In this document: positions 44,447 through 52,999 of the stretch, piece after piece | Position numbering within the stretch: position 1 is the stretch's first letter | How the letters are laid out: each line of letters starts with the position of its first letter | Origin: Streptomyces tateyamensis | GTDB taxonomy: Bacteria; Actinomycetota; Actinomycetes; Streptomycetales; Streptomycetaceae | Length of the DNA stretch: 64,000 nt | Direction of reading: 5' to 3' | NCBI RefSeq assembly: GCF_003205575.1 | Contig: NZ_PYBW01000053.1 | Location: 62,268-126,267, forward strand | Made by a program: the position numbers and the translations under genes | The notes under the pieces: generated by a model | The model's input: the letters and a program-made list of their open reading frames with translations, nothing else | Databases searched by the model: none | What the model was told of the DNA's origin: nothing

Positions 44447-45753
44447 CCGAGGCCGCTCCCGCCGGCTCGCGCCGGGCCGGCCTGATCGGGCTCTCGGTCG
44501 GCGTGCTGGCCGCGGGCGCGGCCGCGGGCGTGGCGATCGAGCGGCTCACCCTGGGCCGGGCCCGCCGCCGGGCCCGCGAGGAACTGGACGCCGCGGCCCC
44601 GTTCGGCTCGCTGCGCGGCCGGCCGAGCACGGTGGCGGCCGCCGACGGCACTGAGCTGTACGTGGAGGTGGACGGCCCTTCCCCGGCCTTCGGCCGGGAG
44701 GGTCCCCGTGGCGGCGGCCCGGCGGGGGGCGAGCGGCACGGCTGGTTCGCCAGGCGCCCGCAGGGCCCGGCTGCCGCGGGCGACCGCAGCGCGGTGCCCG
44801 CGCTACTGGCGGGCCGCGCCGAGCGCGCCCCGCTGCAGTTCACCCCGGTGGCGGCCGGCCCGGAGCCGCTCACCGTGGTCTTCTGCCACGGCTACTGCCT
44901 GAGCCAGGACAGCTTCCACTTCCAGCGGGCGGCGCTGCGCGGCTCGCTGCGCCTGGTCTTCTGGGACCAGCGCAGCCACGGCCGCTCCGAGCGGTCCCGC
45001 TCCTACCTGGCCGGTCGTCCGGCCAGTGTGGACGAGCTGGGCGGCGACCTGAAGGCGGTGCTGGACGCGGTGGCGCCGAGCGGGCCGATCGTGCTGGTCG
45101 GGCACTCGATGGGCGGGATGACCGTGATGGCGCTGGCCGAGCAGCACCCCGAGCTGTTCCGCCGGGGGAGGGTGGTGGGCGTGGCGCTGCTCGGGACCTC
45201 GGCCGGTGACTGGGACTCGGTGGACCTGGGCCTGCCGCCGGTCGGGATGAAGCTCTGGCGCCGGGTCGGGCCCGGGGTGGTGAAACTGCTGGGCAGTCAG
45301 GTCGGCTGGGTGGAGGCCACCCGCAAGTTCGGCGCGGACGTGGCCGCGGTCTTCTACCGCCGGTTCTCCTTCGGCAACGGCGGGCGCGACGTGGACCCGG
45401 CGGTGGCCCGGTTCGCCGAGCAGCTGCTGGACGCCACCCCGATCGACGTGGTGGCCGAGTTCTACCCGGTGTTCGCCGCGCACGAGAAGGCCGCCGCGCT
45501 GGCCGTGCTGGCCGAGCTGCCGGTGCTGGTGATGGCCGGCGCCGAGGACCTGCTCACCCCGGCGGCGCACAGCGAGGCGATCGCCCGGGCGCTGCCCGAC
45601 GCCGAACTGGAGCTGCTGCCCGCCACCGGCCACCTGCTCCAGCTGGAGCGCCCGGCCGAGGTGAACCGGCGACTGGCCGAGCTGCTCTGCCGCAGCGGCT
45701 GCGAGGTGCCGCAGTACGTGCGGGACCTGGCGACCGGGGAGCCGACCGGCTGA
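44443..45753 (+). CDS. Alpha/beta hydrolase, membrane-anchored, with a Gly-rich insertion
   Basis: This 436-residue protein has an N-terminal hydrophobic segment (about 10-32, AGLIGLSVGVLAAGAAAGVA) that should anchor it in the membrane. The hydrolase core has an oxyanion-loop FCHGYCLSQDSFHF, nucleophile Ser222 in GHSMGG, Asp in GAEDLLTP and His in ATGHLLQLERP, so the triad is complete. Between the first core strand (TELYVEVDG) and the oxyanion loop there is an insertion of about 50 residues, rich in Gly, Pro and Arg (GREGPRGGGPAGGERHG). It is translationally coupled to alr. The substrate is unknown; a lipid or wall-related ester is a guess. Confidence 0.9.
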
Positions 45754-45831
45754 GGGCCGGTGCCGCGGTGCGCCGCGGCCGCCGTTTGTGGCACCGTTGG
45801 CGGCGACCGACCGCCACAGACAGGGGATCCC

Positions 45832-46329
45832 ATGGGCGCCCAGACCACTCTCACCGTCGCCTCGCCGCAGGCGATGACCGGCCTCGGCCTGCGGCTGGCC
45901 GCGCTGTTGCGGGCAGGGGACTTGGTCCTGCTGTCAGGGGAGTTGGGGGCCGGGAAGACCACGTTGACCCGCGGGCTGGGGGAGGGGCTCGGGGTGCGCG
46001 GCGCCGTCACCTCGCCGACCTTCGTGATCGCCCGGGTGCACCCCTCGCTGGTGGCCGGCCCGGCGCTGGTGCACGTGGACGCCTACCGGCTGGGCGGCGG
46101 GCTGGACGAGATGGAGGACCTCGACCTGGACGTCTCGCTGCCGGAGTCGGTGGTGGTGGTCGAGTGGGGCGAGGGCAAGGTCGAGGAGCTGTCGCAGGAC
46201 CGGCTGGAGGTGCGGATCGAGCGGGCGCTGGGCGGCACCGACCCGCAGGACGACAGCGACCCGCGCCAGGTGCGGCTGACCGGTCTGGGGCCGCGCTGGG
46301 CCGCGGTGGACCTGGGCGCGCTCGCCTGA
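45832..46329 (+). CDS. tsaE: tRNA t6A biosynthesis ATPase TsaE
   Basis: TsaE (165 residues) is the ATPase that resets the TsaB-TsaD complex during threonylcarbamoyladenosine formation at A37. The P-loop is GELGAGKTT (36-44). TSPTFVIARVH, VHVDAYRLGG and VVVEWGEG are family motifs. ATG 45832 after CAGGGGA was chosen; an in-frame ATG 72 bases upstream adds an unconserved tail. Its partners tsaB and tsaD lie 1-2 kb downstream, separated by two small genes. Confidence 0.95.
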   Translation: MGAQTTLTVASPQAMTGLGLRLAALLRAGDLVLLSGELGAGKTTLTRGLGEGLGVRGAVTSPTFVIARVHPSLVAGPALVHVDAYRLGGGLDEMEDLDLDVSLPESVVVVEWGEGKVEELSQDRLEVRIERALGGTDPQDDSDPRQVRLTGLGPRWAAVDLGALA

Positions 46330-46401
46330 CGGCGGGTTACCGACACCATGTCGGGAACCTGTTGCGGGGCCACCCCCGGGCGTGATGGGATGGAGGCCGG
46401 A

Positions 46402-46419
46402 AGTTAGGGGTACCTAACT
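46402..46419. promoter_or_regulatory. Inverted repeat, possible operator
   Basis: AGTTAGG (46402-46408) and CCTAACT (46413-46419) are perfect 7-bp arms around GGTA, 13 bases before the ATG at 46432. The sequence contains TTAGG/CCTAA half-sites like those of iron-regulator boxes, but the spacing is wrong for the 19-bp box. Confidence 0.5.
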
Positions 46420-46431
46420 AGGGAGTCCGCC

Positions 46432-46662
46432 ATGACGCCGAGCAACACCCCGGTCCAGCCGCGCCCGAGCCGCGCCGTCGAGGAGCCCGTCGTGGGGGAC
46501 ACCCCGGGCGAAGCCCTGGGGAGGGTCCCGATGAGCCGGCTGCTGGCCTCCTGCGCCGCCGCGGCCGCCGTCTGCACCCCGCCGGCGCGCGCTGCCGCGG
46601 CCCGCGATCAGGCCACCACCAGCACCCGGGTGCCGGCCGGGGCGAAGTCCCAGAGGGTCTGA
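46432..46662 (+). CDS. Hypothetical small protein (76 residues)
   Basis: The reading frame begins ATG after AGGGAG, downstream of the inverted repeat at 46402-46419. The product begins with a Pro-rich stretch, then EALGRVPMSRLLASCAAAAA VCTPP, which could be a short hydrophobic or signal-like segment, and ends basic. It overlaps the 3' end of the convergent minus-strand gene by 55 bases. No family is recognised. The ribosome site and operator-like repeat support it; the overlap argues for caution. Confidence 0.45.
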   Translation: MTPSNTPVQPRPSRAVEEPVVGDTPGEALGRVPMSRLLASCAAAAAVCTPPARAAAARDQATTSTRVPAGAKSQRV

Positions 46663-47180
46663 GCGTCCTGCCGGGTCTCCCGGATGCCGCCGGTCTTCGC
46701 GTTCGGGTCGGCCGCCGGGGTGGCGCCGTCCACCGCCGCGCTGAAGCCGAAGACGGTGCCGCTCTGCTGGGTGAACCGGACCACGTGCTCGACCTGGCGC
46801 CCGTCCGTCCCGGCCGAGGTGGCCGAGCGGCTGTACACGGTGTAGCTGCCCGGGTTCGGGCTGACCGAGCCCGGCTCGACGGTGAAGGCCGCCACCAGCT
46901 GCGGGTTCTTCTTCGGGTCGACCAGCCAGACCTGCCTGGCGCCGATCGAGTAGACCACCCGCCGGGTGCTGCCGGTGGCCCCGGCGGCGGGCAGCGGGGC
47001 CAGGCTCGGGGCGGCCGAGGCGCTCGGCGAGGGCGCCGCGGTGGCACTGGCGGAGGCGACGGGCCGGGCGGCGGCCACGGCCGGACCGGTGCCCTCGGCC
47101 TGCACCGCGAGCAGCGCGACCACCGCGAGCGCGCCCAGCGTCAGTGCGCCCACCGTGACTCCAGGGCTGATCCTCGCCAC
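46608..47180 (-). CDS. Secreted or anchored L,D-transpeptidase-like protein lacking catalytic residues
   Basis: This 190-residue protein has an N-terminal hydrophobic helix (about 8-27), an Ala/Ser/Pro linker (30-70) and a C-terminal domain (73-190) that follows the YkuD pattern: ARQVWLVD, then PNPGSYTVYSRS, and finally TGGIRETRQDAQTLWDF with PAGTRVLVV. In active enzymes the last motif reads SHGCIR with a catalytic Cys; here it is KTGGIR (162-167). The upstream conserved His position (HG) appears to be FGF (144-146). I infer a non-catalytic wall-binding or regulatory relative. GTG 47180 follows GGAGGACGGGAG. It is divergent from tsaB. Confidence 0.75.
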   Translation of the reverse strand: MARISPGVTVGALTLGALAVVALLAVQAEGTGPAVAAARPVASASATAAPSPSASAAPSLAPLPAAGATGSTRRVVYSIGARQVWLVDPKKNPQLVAAFTVEPGSVSPNPGSYTVYSRSATSAGTDGRQVEHVVRFTQQSGTVFGFSAAVDGATPAADPNAKTGGIRETRQDAQTLWDFAPAGTRVLVVA

Positions 47181-47300
47181 CGTGCGCTCCCGTCCTCCAC
47201 AGGGTCTGTGCGCCCCATCGTGCCAGGTTCCGCGGGGCCGGTCGGGACACTGCGAACGCGTGTTCCGCACCGGGACAAATAGCCGACCCGGGCGACCCTC

Positions 47301-47316
47301 TAACCTTGACCCCGTG
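47301..47316 (+). promoter_or_regulatory. Probable leaderless promoter of tsaB (-10 TAACCT)
   Basis: TAACCT (47301-47306) lies seven bases before the tsaB GTG at 47314. No Shine-Dalgarno sequence is seen. Confidence 0.5.
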
Positions 47317-47967
47317 CTGCTGCTCGCGTTCGACACCGCTACCCCCGCCGTCACCGCCGCCGTCCACGACGGCACCGCCGTGCTGGCCGAGACCTACCAG
47401 GTCGACGCCCGACGGCACGGCGAACTGCTGCTGCCCGCGATCGGCCGGGTGCTGGCCGAGGCCGGCGTGGCCAAGCAGGAGCTGACCGCGATCGCGGTCG
47501 GCGTCGGCCCGGGCCCCTACACCGGCCTTCGGGTCGGCCTGGTCACCGCCGCCGCGCTCGGCCACGCGCTCGGCCTGCCGGTGCACGGCGTCTGCACCCT
47601 GGACGCGATCGCCCACCAGGCCCGCGCCGAGGGGCTCACCGGCCCGTTCACCGCCGCCACCGACGCGCGCCGCAAGGAGGTCTACTGGGCCGACTACGAC
47701 GCCGACGGCCGCCGCACCGCCGGGCCGTCGGTGGACCGCCCGGGCGACCTGGCGCAGCGTCAGGTCTCGGTCGGCGCCGGTGCGCTGCTCTACCCCGAGG
47801 CGTTCCCCGGGGCGCACGGCCCGGAGCACCTGTCGGCCGGCGCGCTGGCCGACTTCGCGGCCACCGAGCTGGCGGCCGGCCGGGAGCTGCTGGAGAACCG
47901 CCCGCTCTACCTGCGCCGACCGGACGCCCAGGTGCCGGCCGGCTACAAGGCGGTGCTGCCGGCGTGA
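47314..47967 (+). CDS. tsaB: tRNA threonylcarbamoyladenosine biosynthesis protein TsaB
   Basis: TsaB (217 residues) is the inactive ASKHA paralogue that dimerises with TsaD for t6A synthesis. LLAFDTATPAVTAAVHDG, VGVGPGPYTGLRVGL and DARRKEVYWADYD are typical. GTG 47314 gives the family start VLLLAFDTA. Its stop overlaps the rimI GTG (GTGA), beginning a coupled tsaB-rimI-tsaD unit with a further small gene at the end. Confidence 0.96.
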   Translation: MLLLAFDTATPAVTAAVHDGTAVLAETYQVDARRHGELLLPAIGRVLAEAGVAKQELTAIAVGVGPGPYTGLRVGLVTAAALGHALGLPVHGVCTLDAIAHQARAEGLTGPFTAATDARRKEVYWADYDADGRRTAGPSVDRPGDLAQRQVSVGAGALLYPEAFPGAHGPEHLSAGALADFAATELAAGRELLENRPLYLRRPDAQVPAGYKAVLPA

Positions 47968-48455
47968 AGGCCGCGCTGCGTCCGATGCGCTGGTGGGACA
48001 TCGAGCCGGTGATGGAGCTGGAGCACCAGCTCTTCCCGGAGGACGCCTGGTCGCGCGGCATGTACTGGTCCGAGCTGGCCGACACGCACGCCCACGGCAC
48101 CCGCCACTACACCGTGGCCACCACCCCCGAGGGGGAGATCGCCGGCTACGCCGGGCTGATGGCGGTCGGCCTGGAGAGCGACGTGCAGACCATCGCGGTG
48201 GCCGAGCGCTGGCAGGGCCACGGCCTGGGCACCGTGCTGCTGACCGACCTGGTCCGGGAGTCGGTGCGGCGCGGCTGCACCGAGCTGCTGCTGGAGGTGC
48301 GGGTGGACAACCTCCGCGCCCAGCGGCTCTACGAGCGGCACGGCTTCGCCCCGGTCGGCGTGCGCCGCGGCTACTACCAGCCGGCCGGCGTCGACGCGCT
48401 GGTGATGCGACTGGACCACCCCACGACGAACAACCCCGAGGAAGACCATGGCTGA
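47964..48455 (+). CDS. rimI: Ribosomal protein S18 alanine N-acetyltransferase
   Basis: RimI (163 residues) is a GNAT acetyltransferase for the N terminus of ribosomal protein S18. The acetyl-CoA loop is [10 protein letters not shown], preceded by [10 protein letters not shown]. The C-terminal [20 protein letters not shown] is the family signature. It is coupled to tsaB by a 4-base overlap and to tsaD by an 8-base overlap. Confidence 0.94.
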   Translation: MKAALRPMRWWDIEPVMELEHQLFPEDAWSRGMYWSELADTHAHGTRHYTVATTPEGEIAGYAGLMAVGLESDVQTIAVAERWQGHGLGTVLLTDLVRESVRRGCTELLLEVRVDNLRAQRLYERHGFAPVGVRRGYYQPAGVDALVMRLDHPTTNNPEEDHG

Positions 48456-49539
48456 CGAACCGCTCGTCCTGGGCATCGAGACCTCCTGCGACGAGACCGG
48501 CGTCGGCATCGTGCGCGGCACCACCCTGCTGGCCGACGCGGTGGCCTCCAGCGTCAACGACCACGCCCGGTTCGGCGGCGTGGTCCCGGAGATCGCCAGC
48601 CGGGCCCACCTGGAGGCGATGGTCCCCACCATCCAGCGGGCGCTGGACACCGCCGGGATCAAGGCGAGCGACCTGGACGGCATCTCGGTCACCGCGGGCC
48701 CGGGCCTGGCCGGTGCGCTGCTGGTCGGGGTGAGCGCGGCCAAGGCCTACGCCTGGGCGCTGGACAAGCCGCTGTACGGGGTCAACCACCTCGCCTCGCA
48801 CATCTGCGTGGACCAGCTGGAGCACGGCCGGCTGCCCGAGCCGACGATGGCGCTGCTGGTCTCCGGCGGCCACTCCTCGCTGCTGCTGACCGCCGACATC
48901 ACCACCGACGTGCGCCCGCTCGGTGCGACCATCGACGACGCGGCCGGCGAGGCCTTCGACAAGGTGGCCCGGGTGCTGGGTCTGGGCTTCCCGGGCGGCC
49001 CGGTGGTGGACCGCAGGGCCCGCGAGGGCGACCGCAAGGCGATCCACTTCCCGCGCGGCCTGACCGGCCCCAAGGACCCGGAGTTCGACTTCTCCTTCTC
49101 CGGCCTGAAGACCGCGGTGGCCCGCTGGGTGGAGGCCAAGCGCCGGGCCGGCGAGGAGGTGCCGGTGGCGGACGTGGCGGCCTCGTTCCAGGAGGCGGTC
49201 ACCGACGTGCTCACCCGCAAGGCGGTCAAGGCCTGCCAGCAGCACGGGGTGGACCACCTGATGATCGGCGGTGGGGTGGCGGCCAACTCCCGGCTGCGCG
49301 CCATGGCCGAGCAGCGCTGCGAGCGGGCCGGGATCCGGCTGCGGGTGCCGCGCCCGGGCCTGTGCACGGACAACGGTGCGATGGTGGCCGCGCTCGGCGC
49401 CGAGATGGTCTGGCGCAACCGGGCGCCCTCGGCGCTGGACCTGTCGGCCGACTCCTCGCTGCCGCTGACCGAGGTCTCGGTCCCCGGCCACCAGCACGGC
49501 GACGTGCACGGCGAGGCCTACCGGGCGCTCGGCTCGTGA
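48448..49539 (+). CDS. tsaD: tRNA N6-adenosine threonylcarbamoyltransferase
   Basis: TsaD (363 residues) transfers the threonylcarbamoyl group to A37 of ANN-decoding tRNAs. The ASKHA fold is seen in [14 protein letters not shown], the metal-binding His pair in [10 protein letters not shown] (H114, H118), VSGGHSSLL and [17 protein letters not shown]. The C terminus carries an unusual [16 protein letters not shown]. It overlaps rimI by 8 bases. With tsaE and tsaB here, only tsaC (elsewhere) is missing from the pathway. Confidence 0.97.
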   Translation: MADEPLVLGIETSCDETGVGIVRGTTLLADAVASSVNDHARFGGVVPEIASRAHLEAMVPTIQRALDTAGIKASDLDGISVTAGPGLAGALLVGVSAAKAYAWALDKPLYGVNHLASHICVDQLEHGRLPEPTMALLVSGGHSSLLLTADITTDVRPLGATIDDAAGEAFDKVARVLGLGFPGGPVVDRRAREGDRKAIHFPRGLTGPKDPEFDFSFSGLKTAVARWVEAKRRAGEEVPVADVAASFQEAVTDVLTRKAVKACQQHGVDHLMIGGGVAANSRLRAMAEQRCERAGIRLRVPRPGLCTDNGAMVAALGAEMVWRNRAPSALDLSADSSLPLTEVSVPGHQHGDVHGEAYRALGS

Positions 49540-49802
49540 CCGAGGCGCTGATGTGGGAGGCCCGCGCGGCGGCCGGGCGCGGCGCTGAGCTGCTCGACTG
49601 GGCCCGCGAGCACGCCCTGCCGGCGCTGGCCGGGGCCGAGCGGGCCGAGCTGTTCAGCGCAGCCGGCGAGAGGGTGCTGGTGATCGGCTGGTGGTCGGGC
49701 GAGCCGGTCCCGGTGCCCGACCCGCCGGCCGACCTGCTGGCCCGGCCGGTCCATCGCTGGGCCTTCCACAGCGAGTCGGTAGTCTCTTGCAGGACCGCTT
49801 GA
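49536..49802 (+). CDS. Conserved small protein (88 residues)
   Basis: GTG 49536 overlaps the tsaD stop (GTGA). The product begins [26 protein letters not shown], continues with a strand-like [13 protein letters not shown], and ends near [13 protein letters not shown]. The helix-strand pattern and Trp residues resemble small ferredoxin-like (monooxygenase-type) proteins, but no catalytic signature can be named. It is coupled to tsaD. The function is unknown. Confidence 0.7.
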   Translation: MTEALMWEARAAAGRGAELLDWAREHALPALAGAERAELFSAAGERVLVIGWWSGEPVPVPDPPADLLARPVHRWAFHSESVVSCRTA

Positions 49803-49828
49803 CCGACCGCACCGGGGAGCCGCACGCC

Positions 49829-50728
49829 GTGAAGACGACCACCAGGACCCGCACGGCGGCCACCGCGGCCGGCGTCCTCGCGCTGCTGCTGGCGGTCGGC
49901 GGTTGCGGCAGCAGCGGCACCGGCTCCTCGAACGCAGGCCAGCCCCCCGTGCCGACCGGCACGGCAGGTGACGCGCCGTCGGCCGCCCCGTCCTCGGCCG
50001 CCCCGTCGGGCCCGGCGGCCGGCGGCGCCGACGCGGCGGCCTGGGCGAAGTGGAACCTCAAGCCGCTGCCGGCCGCGCCCGCGGCGCCGGCCGACAAGCC
50101 GGTCAAGCTCGCCAAGACCGGCACGGTCCCGGTGATCGACCACATCCAGACCACCGACAAGGTCGTCTTCATCACCATCGACGACGGGGCCGAGAAGGAC
50201 CCCAAGTTCGTCCAGATGCTGACCGACCTCAAGGTCCCGATCACCATGTTCCTGACCAAGGACATCATCAAGAGCGACTACGGCTACTTCAAGCCGCTGC
50301 AGGCGCTGGGCAACTCGATCCAGAACCACACCGTCACCCACCCGGTGATGAGCAAGCTGAGCGCGGACAAGCAGAAGAGCGAGATCTGCGAGGACCAGTC
50401 GACGCTCACCCAGCAGTACGGCACCGCCCCCTTCCTGTTCCGGCCGCCGTTCGGCGACGGCGCCCACACGCCCACGCTGAACCAGTCGGTGCAGCAGTGC
50501 GGCCCGCGGGCGATCGTGCTGTGGAAGGAGTCGATGCAGATCCACGACATGCAGTACCAGGGCGCCAAGACCCTCCAGCCGGGCGACATCATCCTGGCCC
50601 ACTTCCGCGGCCCGGGTGAGCTCAAGGGCGAGACCATGACCCAGATGTTCGGCGAGCTGCTCAGCCGGATCCAGGAGCAGGGTTTCGCGGTCGCCCGGCT
50701 GGACGACTACGTCCAGGCCCCCAGCTGA
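49829..50728 (+). CDS. Polysaccharide deacetylase lipoprotein (NodB domain)
   Basis: This 299-residue protein has a lipoprotein signal with lipobox LAVGGC (Cys26), a Ser/Pro/Ala-rich spacer (about 27-70) and a NodB domain from about 110. The metal and catalytic motifs are ITIDDG (116-120, in place of TFDDG), HTVTH (167-171) and RPPFGDG (205-211). The protein is expected on the outer membrane face, removing acetyl groups from peptidoglycan or another glycan. GTG 49829 is preceded by GGGGAG. TAGTCT at 49780-49785 is a possible -10. It converges on the propeller genes with a 3-base gap. Confidence 0.9.
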   Translation: MKTTTRTRTAATAAGVLALLLAVGGCGSSGTGSSNAGQPPVPTGTAGDAPSAAPSSAAPSGPAAGGADAAAWAKWNLKPLPAAPAAPADKPVKLAKTGTVPVIDHIQTTDKVVFITIDDGAEKDPKFVQMLTDLKVPITMFLTKDIIKSDYGYFKPLQALGNSIQNHTVTHPVMSKLSADKQKSEICEDQSTLTQQYGTAPFLFRPPFGDGAHTPTLNQSVQQCGPRAIVLWKESMQIHDMQYQGAKTLQPGDIILAHFRGPGELKGETMTQMFGELLSRIQEQGFAVARLDDYVQAPS

Positions 50729-50731
50729 CCG

Positions 50732-51814
50732 TCAGTAGTCGATGATCTGCAGGTTGCCGGTGGTCCCTACGGTCCCGCCCAGGTACACGGTGTGGCCGTC
50801 GGGGCCGAGCGCCATCGCGTTCAGGTAGTCCTGGTCGGTGGCGATGGTCTGCGCGGTCAGTGCGGCACCGGTGCCGGCGTTGTAGACCAGCACCTCGCCG
50901 CCGTTGGAGCTGTCGTTGTCGGCCAGGTAGAGCTTGGTGCCGTCGGCGCTGACCCGCGGGGCGCGCAGGTCGGAGACGGGCAGCGCGAGGTTCCTGACCA
51001 CGGTGTCGGTACCCGGGTCGATCACCGCGCCCTTGCCGTTGACGGTGCCGTTGACCGCGAACAGCCGGCTGCCGTTCGGGGCGAAGGCCAGCTGGTAGAA
51101 GTTCGCCGTCCCGGTGCCCGGCACGGTGCCGACCACGGTCGGCACGGCGCTCGCGGTGCTCAGGTGCACCACGCCGGCCACGGTGCCGGCGTACAGGTCG
51201 TGGCTGCCAGGGCGCACGGCCAGGTCGCCCAGCTCGGTCGCGGCCACCTGCACCGCGCCGGTGAAGGTGCGGGTGGCGGTGTCGAAGGCCAGCACCTGGC
51301 CCTGGCCGTTCTGGCGGTAGGTCTGCGGGCCGTCCTGGGCCAGGTACAGGGTCGAGCCGTCCTGGCTGAGCGCCAGGCCCTCGGTGGCGCCCACGGACCA
51401 GCCGGCGGGCCGCGCCTGGTCGGGCAGCGGGTAGCTGCCGACCAGGGTGAGCGCGGCGGTGTCCACCACGCTGAGGGTGTGCCCGTGCAGCACGTACAGC
51501 CGCGAGCCGTCGGCGGTCAGGGCCAGGAAGCTGATCCAGGTGTCGGTGCCCAGGCCGAGCCGGCCGACCACGGCGTCGCTGCCGGTGTTCACCACCTTCA
51601 GCGCCAGGCCGCCGCCGCTCTGCTGCGAGACCACGTAGGCCCGGGTGCCGTCCGGGCTGACCGCCGGCACCGCGCCGCCGCTGCCGACCGCGATCACGGC
51701 CTCGGAGCCGGTGGCCGGCGCGGCTGCCGCCGCACCGCCCGCCGCCAGCGCCAGCAGGGCCGCGGCCGAGGCCGCTGCGGTGGTCCAACGGGCCTTGTTC
51801 ACAAAAGACTTCAT
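50732..51814 (-). CDS. Secreted beta-propeller protein A
   Basis: This 360-residue protein has a signal peptide (about 1-32, with AAAAAP at the cleavage region) followed by repeated blade units of the form VSPDGTRAYVV, LTADGSRLYVL, LSQDGSTLYLA, FAPNGSRLFAV, VSADGTKLYLA and LGPDGHTVYLG. The repeat is that of YVTN/lactonase-like seven-bladed propellers. No catalytic residues can be assigned, so a binding role is as likely as an enzymatic one. It lies 12 bases downstream of a paralogue in the same orientation. Confidence 0.85.
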   Translation of the reverse strand: MKSFVNKARWTTAAASAAALLALAAGGAAAAAPATGSEAVIAVGSGGAVPAVSPDGTRAYVVSQQSGGGLALKVVNTGSDAVVGRLGLGTDTWISFLALTADGSRLYVLHGHTLSVVDTAALTLVGSYPLPDQARPAGWSVGATEGLALSQDGSTLYLAQDGPQTYRQNGQGQVLAFDTATRTFTGAVQVAATELGDLAVRPGSHDLYAGTVAGVVHLSTASAVPTVVGTVPGTGTANFYQLAFAPNGSRLFAVNGTVNGKGAVIDPGTDTVVRNLALPVSDLRAPRVSADGTKLYLADNDSSNGGEVLVYNAGTGAALTAQTIATDQDYLNAMALGPDGHTVYLGGTVGTTGNLQIIDY

Positions 51815-51826
51815 GTTTCCCCCTGG

Positions 51827-52921
51827 TCAGAAGTCGAAGATCTGCAGGCCGGAGCCGTTGTCGTCCATGCCGGTGGCGTACATCGTCTCGCCGTCCGGGC
51901 CGATCGCCAGGCCGTCGAAGGTGGACAGGTCGAAGCCGTGGACGTCCTCGGCGGGCACCTCGCGGCCGGTGGCGGTGTCGAACGCGAGCACCGCCGGGTC
52001 GTCGGCCGGGTAGCCGTCGGTCACGTAGAGCCGGGTGCCGTCGGCGGAGACCACCGGGTTGCCCAGCTGCGAGTAGCCGCTGGTCAGGGCCAGGCGGGCG
52101 GTCACCGTGTCGTGGTCCAGGTCGACCCGCAGGCCGGTGCCGTCGGCCACGTCGTTGACGGCGTACAGCGCGCCGCCGCCCGGGGTCAGCGCCAGGCCGT
52201 CCATGTGGGCGCTGTCCGGCACGGTGGCCGCCACGGTGGGCGCCGCGGCGGTGGTCAGCGCCAGGTGGACGATGCCGACCTCGGTGGAGACGTAGGCGCT
52301 GCGCCCGCCCGGGCGGACCACCAGCGAGAGCGCCTGGCCGCCGGGCAGCACCGCGCTGCCGGTGACGGCCAGGTGGACGGTGTCCACGGCCCACACCCGG
52401 CCCTGGGTGGGCGCGGAGGTGCCCGGTGCCGGGCCGTCCTGGGCGACGTAGACCGTCGAGCCGTTGACCGCCAGGGCGCCGGTCACGCCCGGACCCCAGC
52501 CGGTCGGCCGCGGCTCGTCCGGCAGGGTCACCGTGCTGACCACCCGGTGCCGGGCGGTGTCGATCACCGACAGGGTCTGCCCGTTGACCACGTACAGCCG
52601 GCTGCCGTCGGCGCTGAGCGCCGGGCGCTGGCGGCTGTGGTAGCTCAGGCCGAGGTCGACGGTGGCGACCGTGCGGTCCTTGACGGTGTTCACCACGTGG
52701 ACCCGCAGGTGCAGGTCGGTGTCGTCGGCGACCGCGTAGGCGCGGCTGCCGTCCGGGCTGAGCAGCGGGCCGCCGGGCTCCAGGCCCATGGTCCCGAGCT
52801 CGACCAGGCCCTCGGTGCCGGCCACCGGAGCGGCCTGGGCGACCGCCGCCGAAACCCCCAGCAGCGCCCCGGCAGTTGCCAGTGCGGTCGCCCAACGGGC
52901 CACCGTGCCAACCGACTTCAT
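51827..52921 (-). CDS. Secreted beta-propeller protein B (paralogue of A)
   Basis: This 364-residue protein has a signal peptide (about 1-30, ending AVAQAAP) and the same blade motifs: LSPDGSRAYAV, LSADGSRLYVV, LTPGGGALYAV, VSADGTRLYVT and IGPDGETMYAT. The shared N terminus (MKS...ARW) and the ends LQIFDF here and LQIIDY in A show a tandem duplication. A strong GGGGAGGGGAAAG lies before the ATG. It is probably the first gene of a two-gene operon. The function is unknown. Confidence 0.85.
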   Translation of the reverse strand: MKSVGTVARWATALATAGALLGVSAAVAQAAPVAGTEGLVELGTMGLEPGGPLLSPDGSRAYAVADDTDLHLRVHVVNTVKDRTVATVDLGLSYHSRQRPALSADGSRLYVVNGQTLSVIDTARHRVVSTVTLPDEPRPTGWGPGVTGALAVNGSTVYVAQDGPAPGTSAPTQGRVWAVDTVHLAVTGSAVLPGGQALSLVVRPGGRSAYVSTEVGIVHLALTTAAAPTVAATVPDSAHMDGLALTPGGGALYAVNDVADGTGLRVDLDHDTVTARLALTSGYSQLGNPVVSADGTRLYVTDGYPADDPAVLAFDTATGREVPAEDVHGFDLSTFDGLAIGPDGETMYATGMDDNGSGLQIFDF

Positions 52922-52999
52922 ATCTTTCCCCTCCCCAGGTGAAGCACCGTGGAAGACGGTGCCCGGGCAGGCTAATGCACGGCGGCACCCGTTCGGGCG

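Noticed and set aside
46402..46419. Possible DmdR/IdeR iron box
   Set aside because: The arms contain TTAGG and CCTAA, but the spacing is 4 bases instead of the 9 needed for the 19-bp iron box, so it was recorded only as an inverted repeat.
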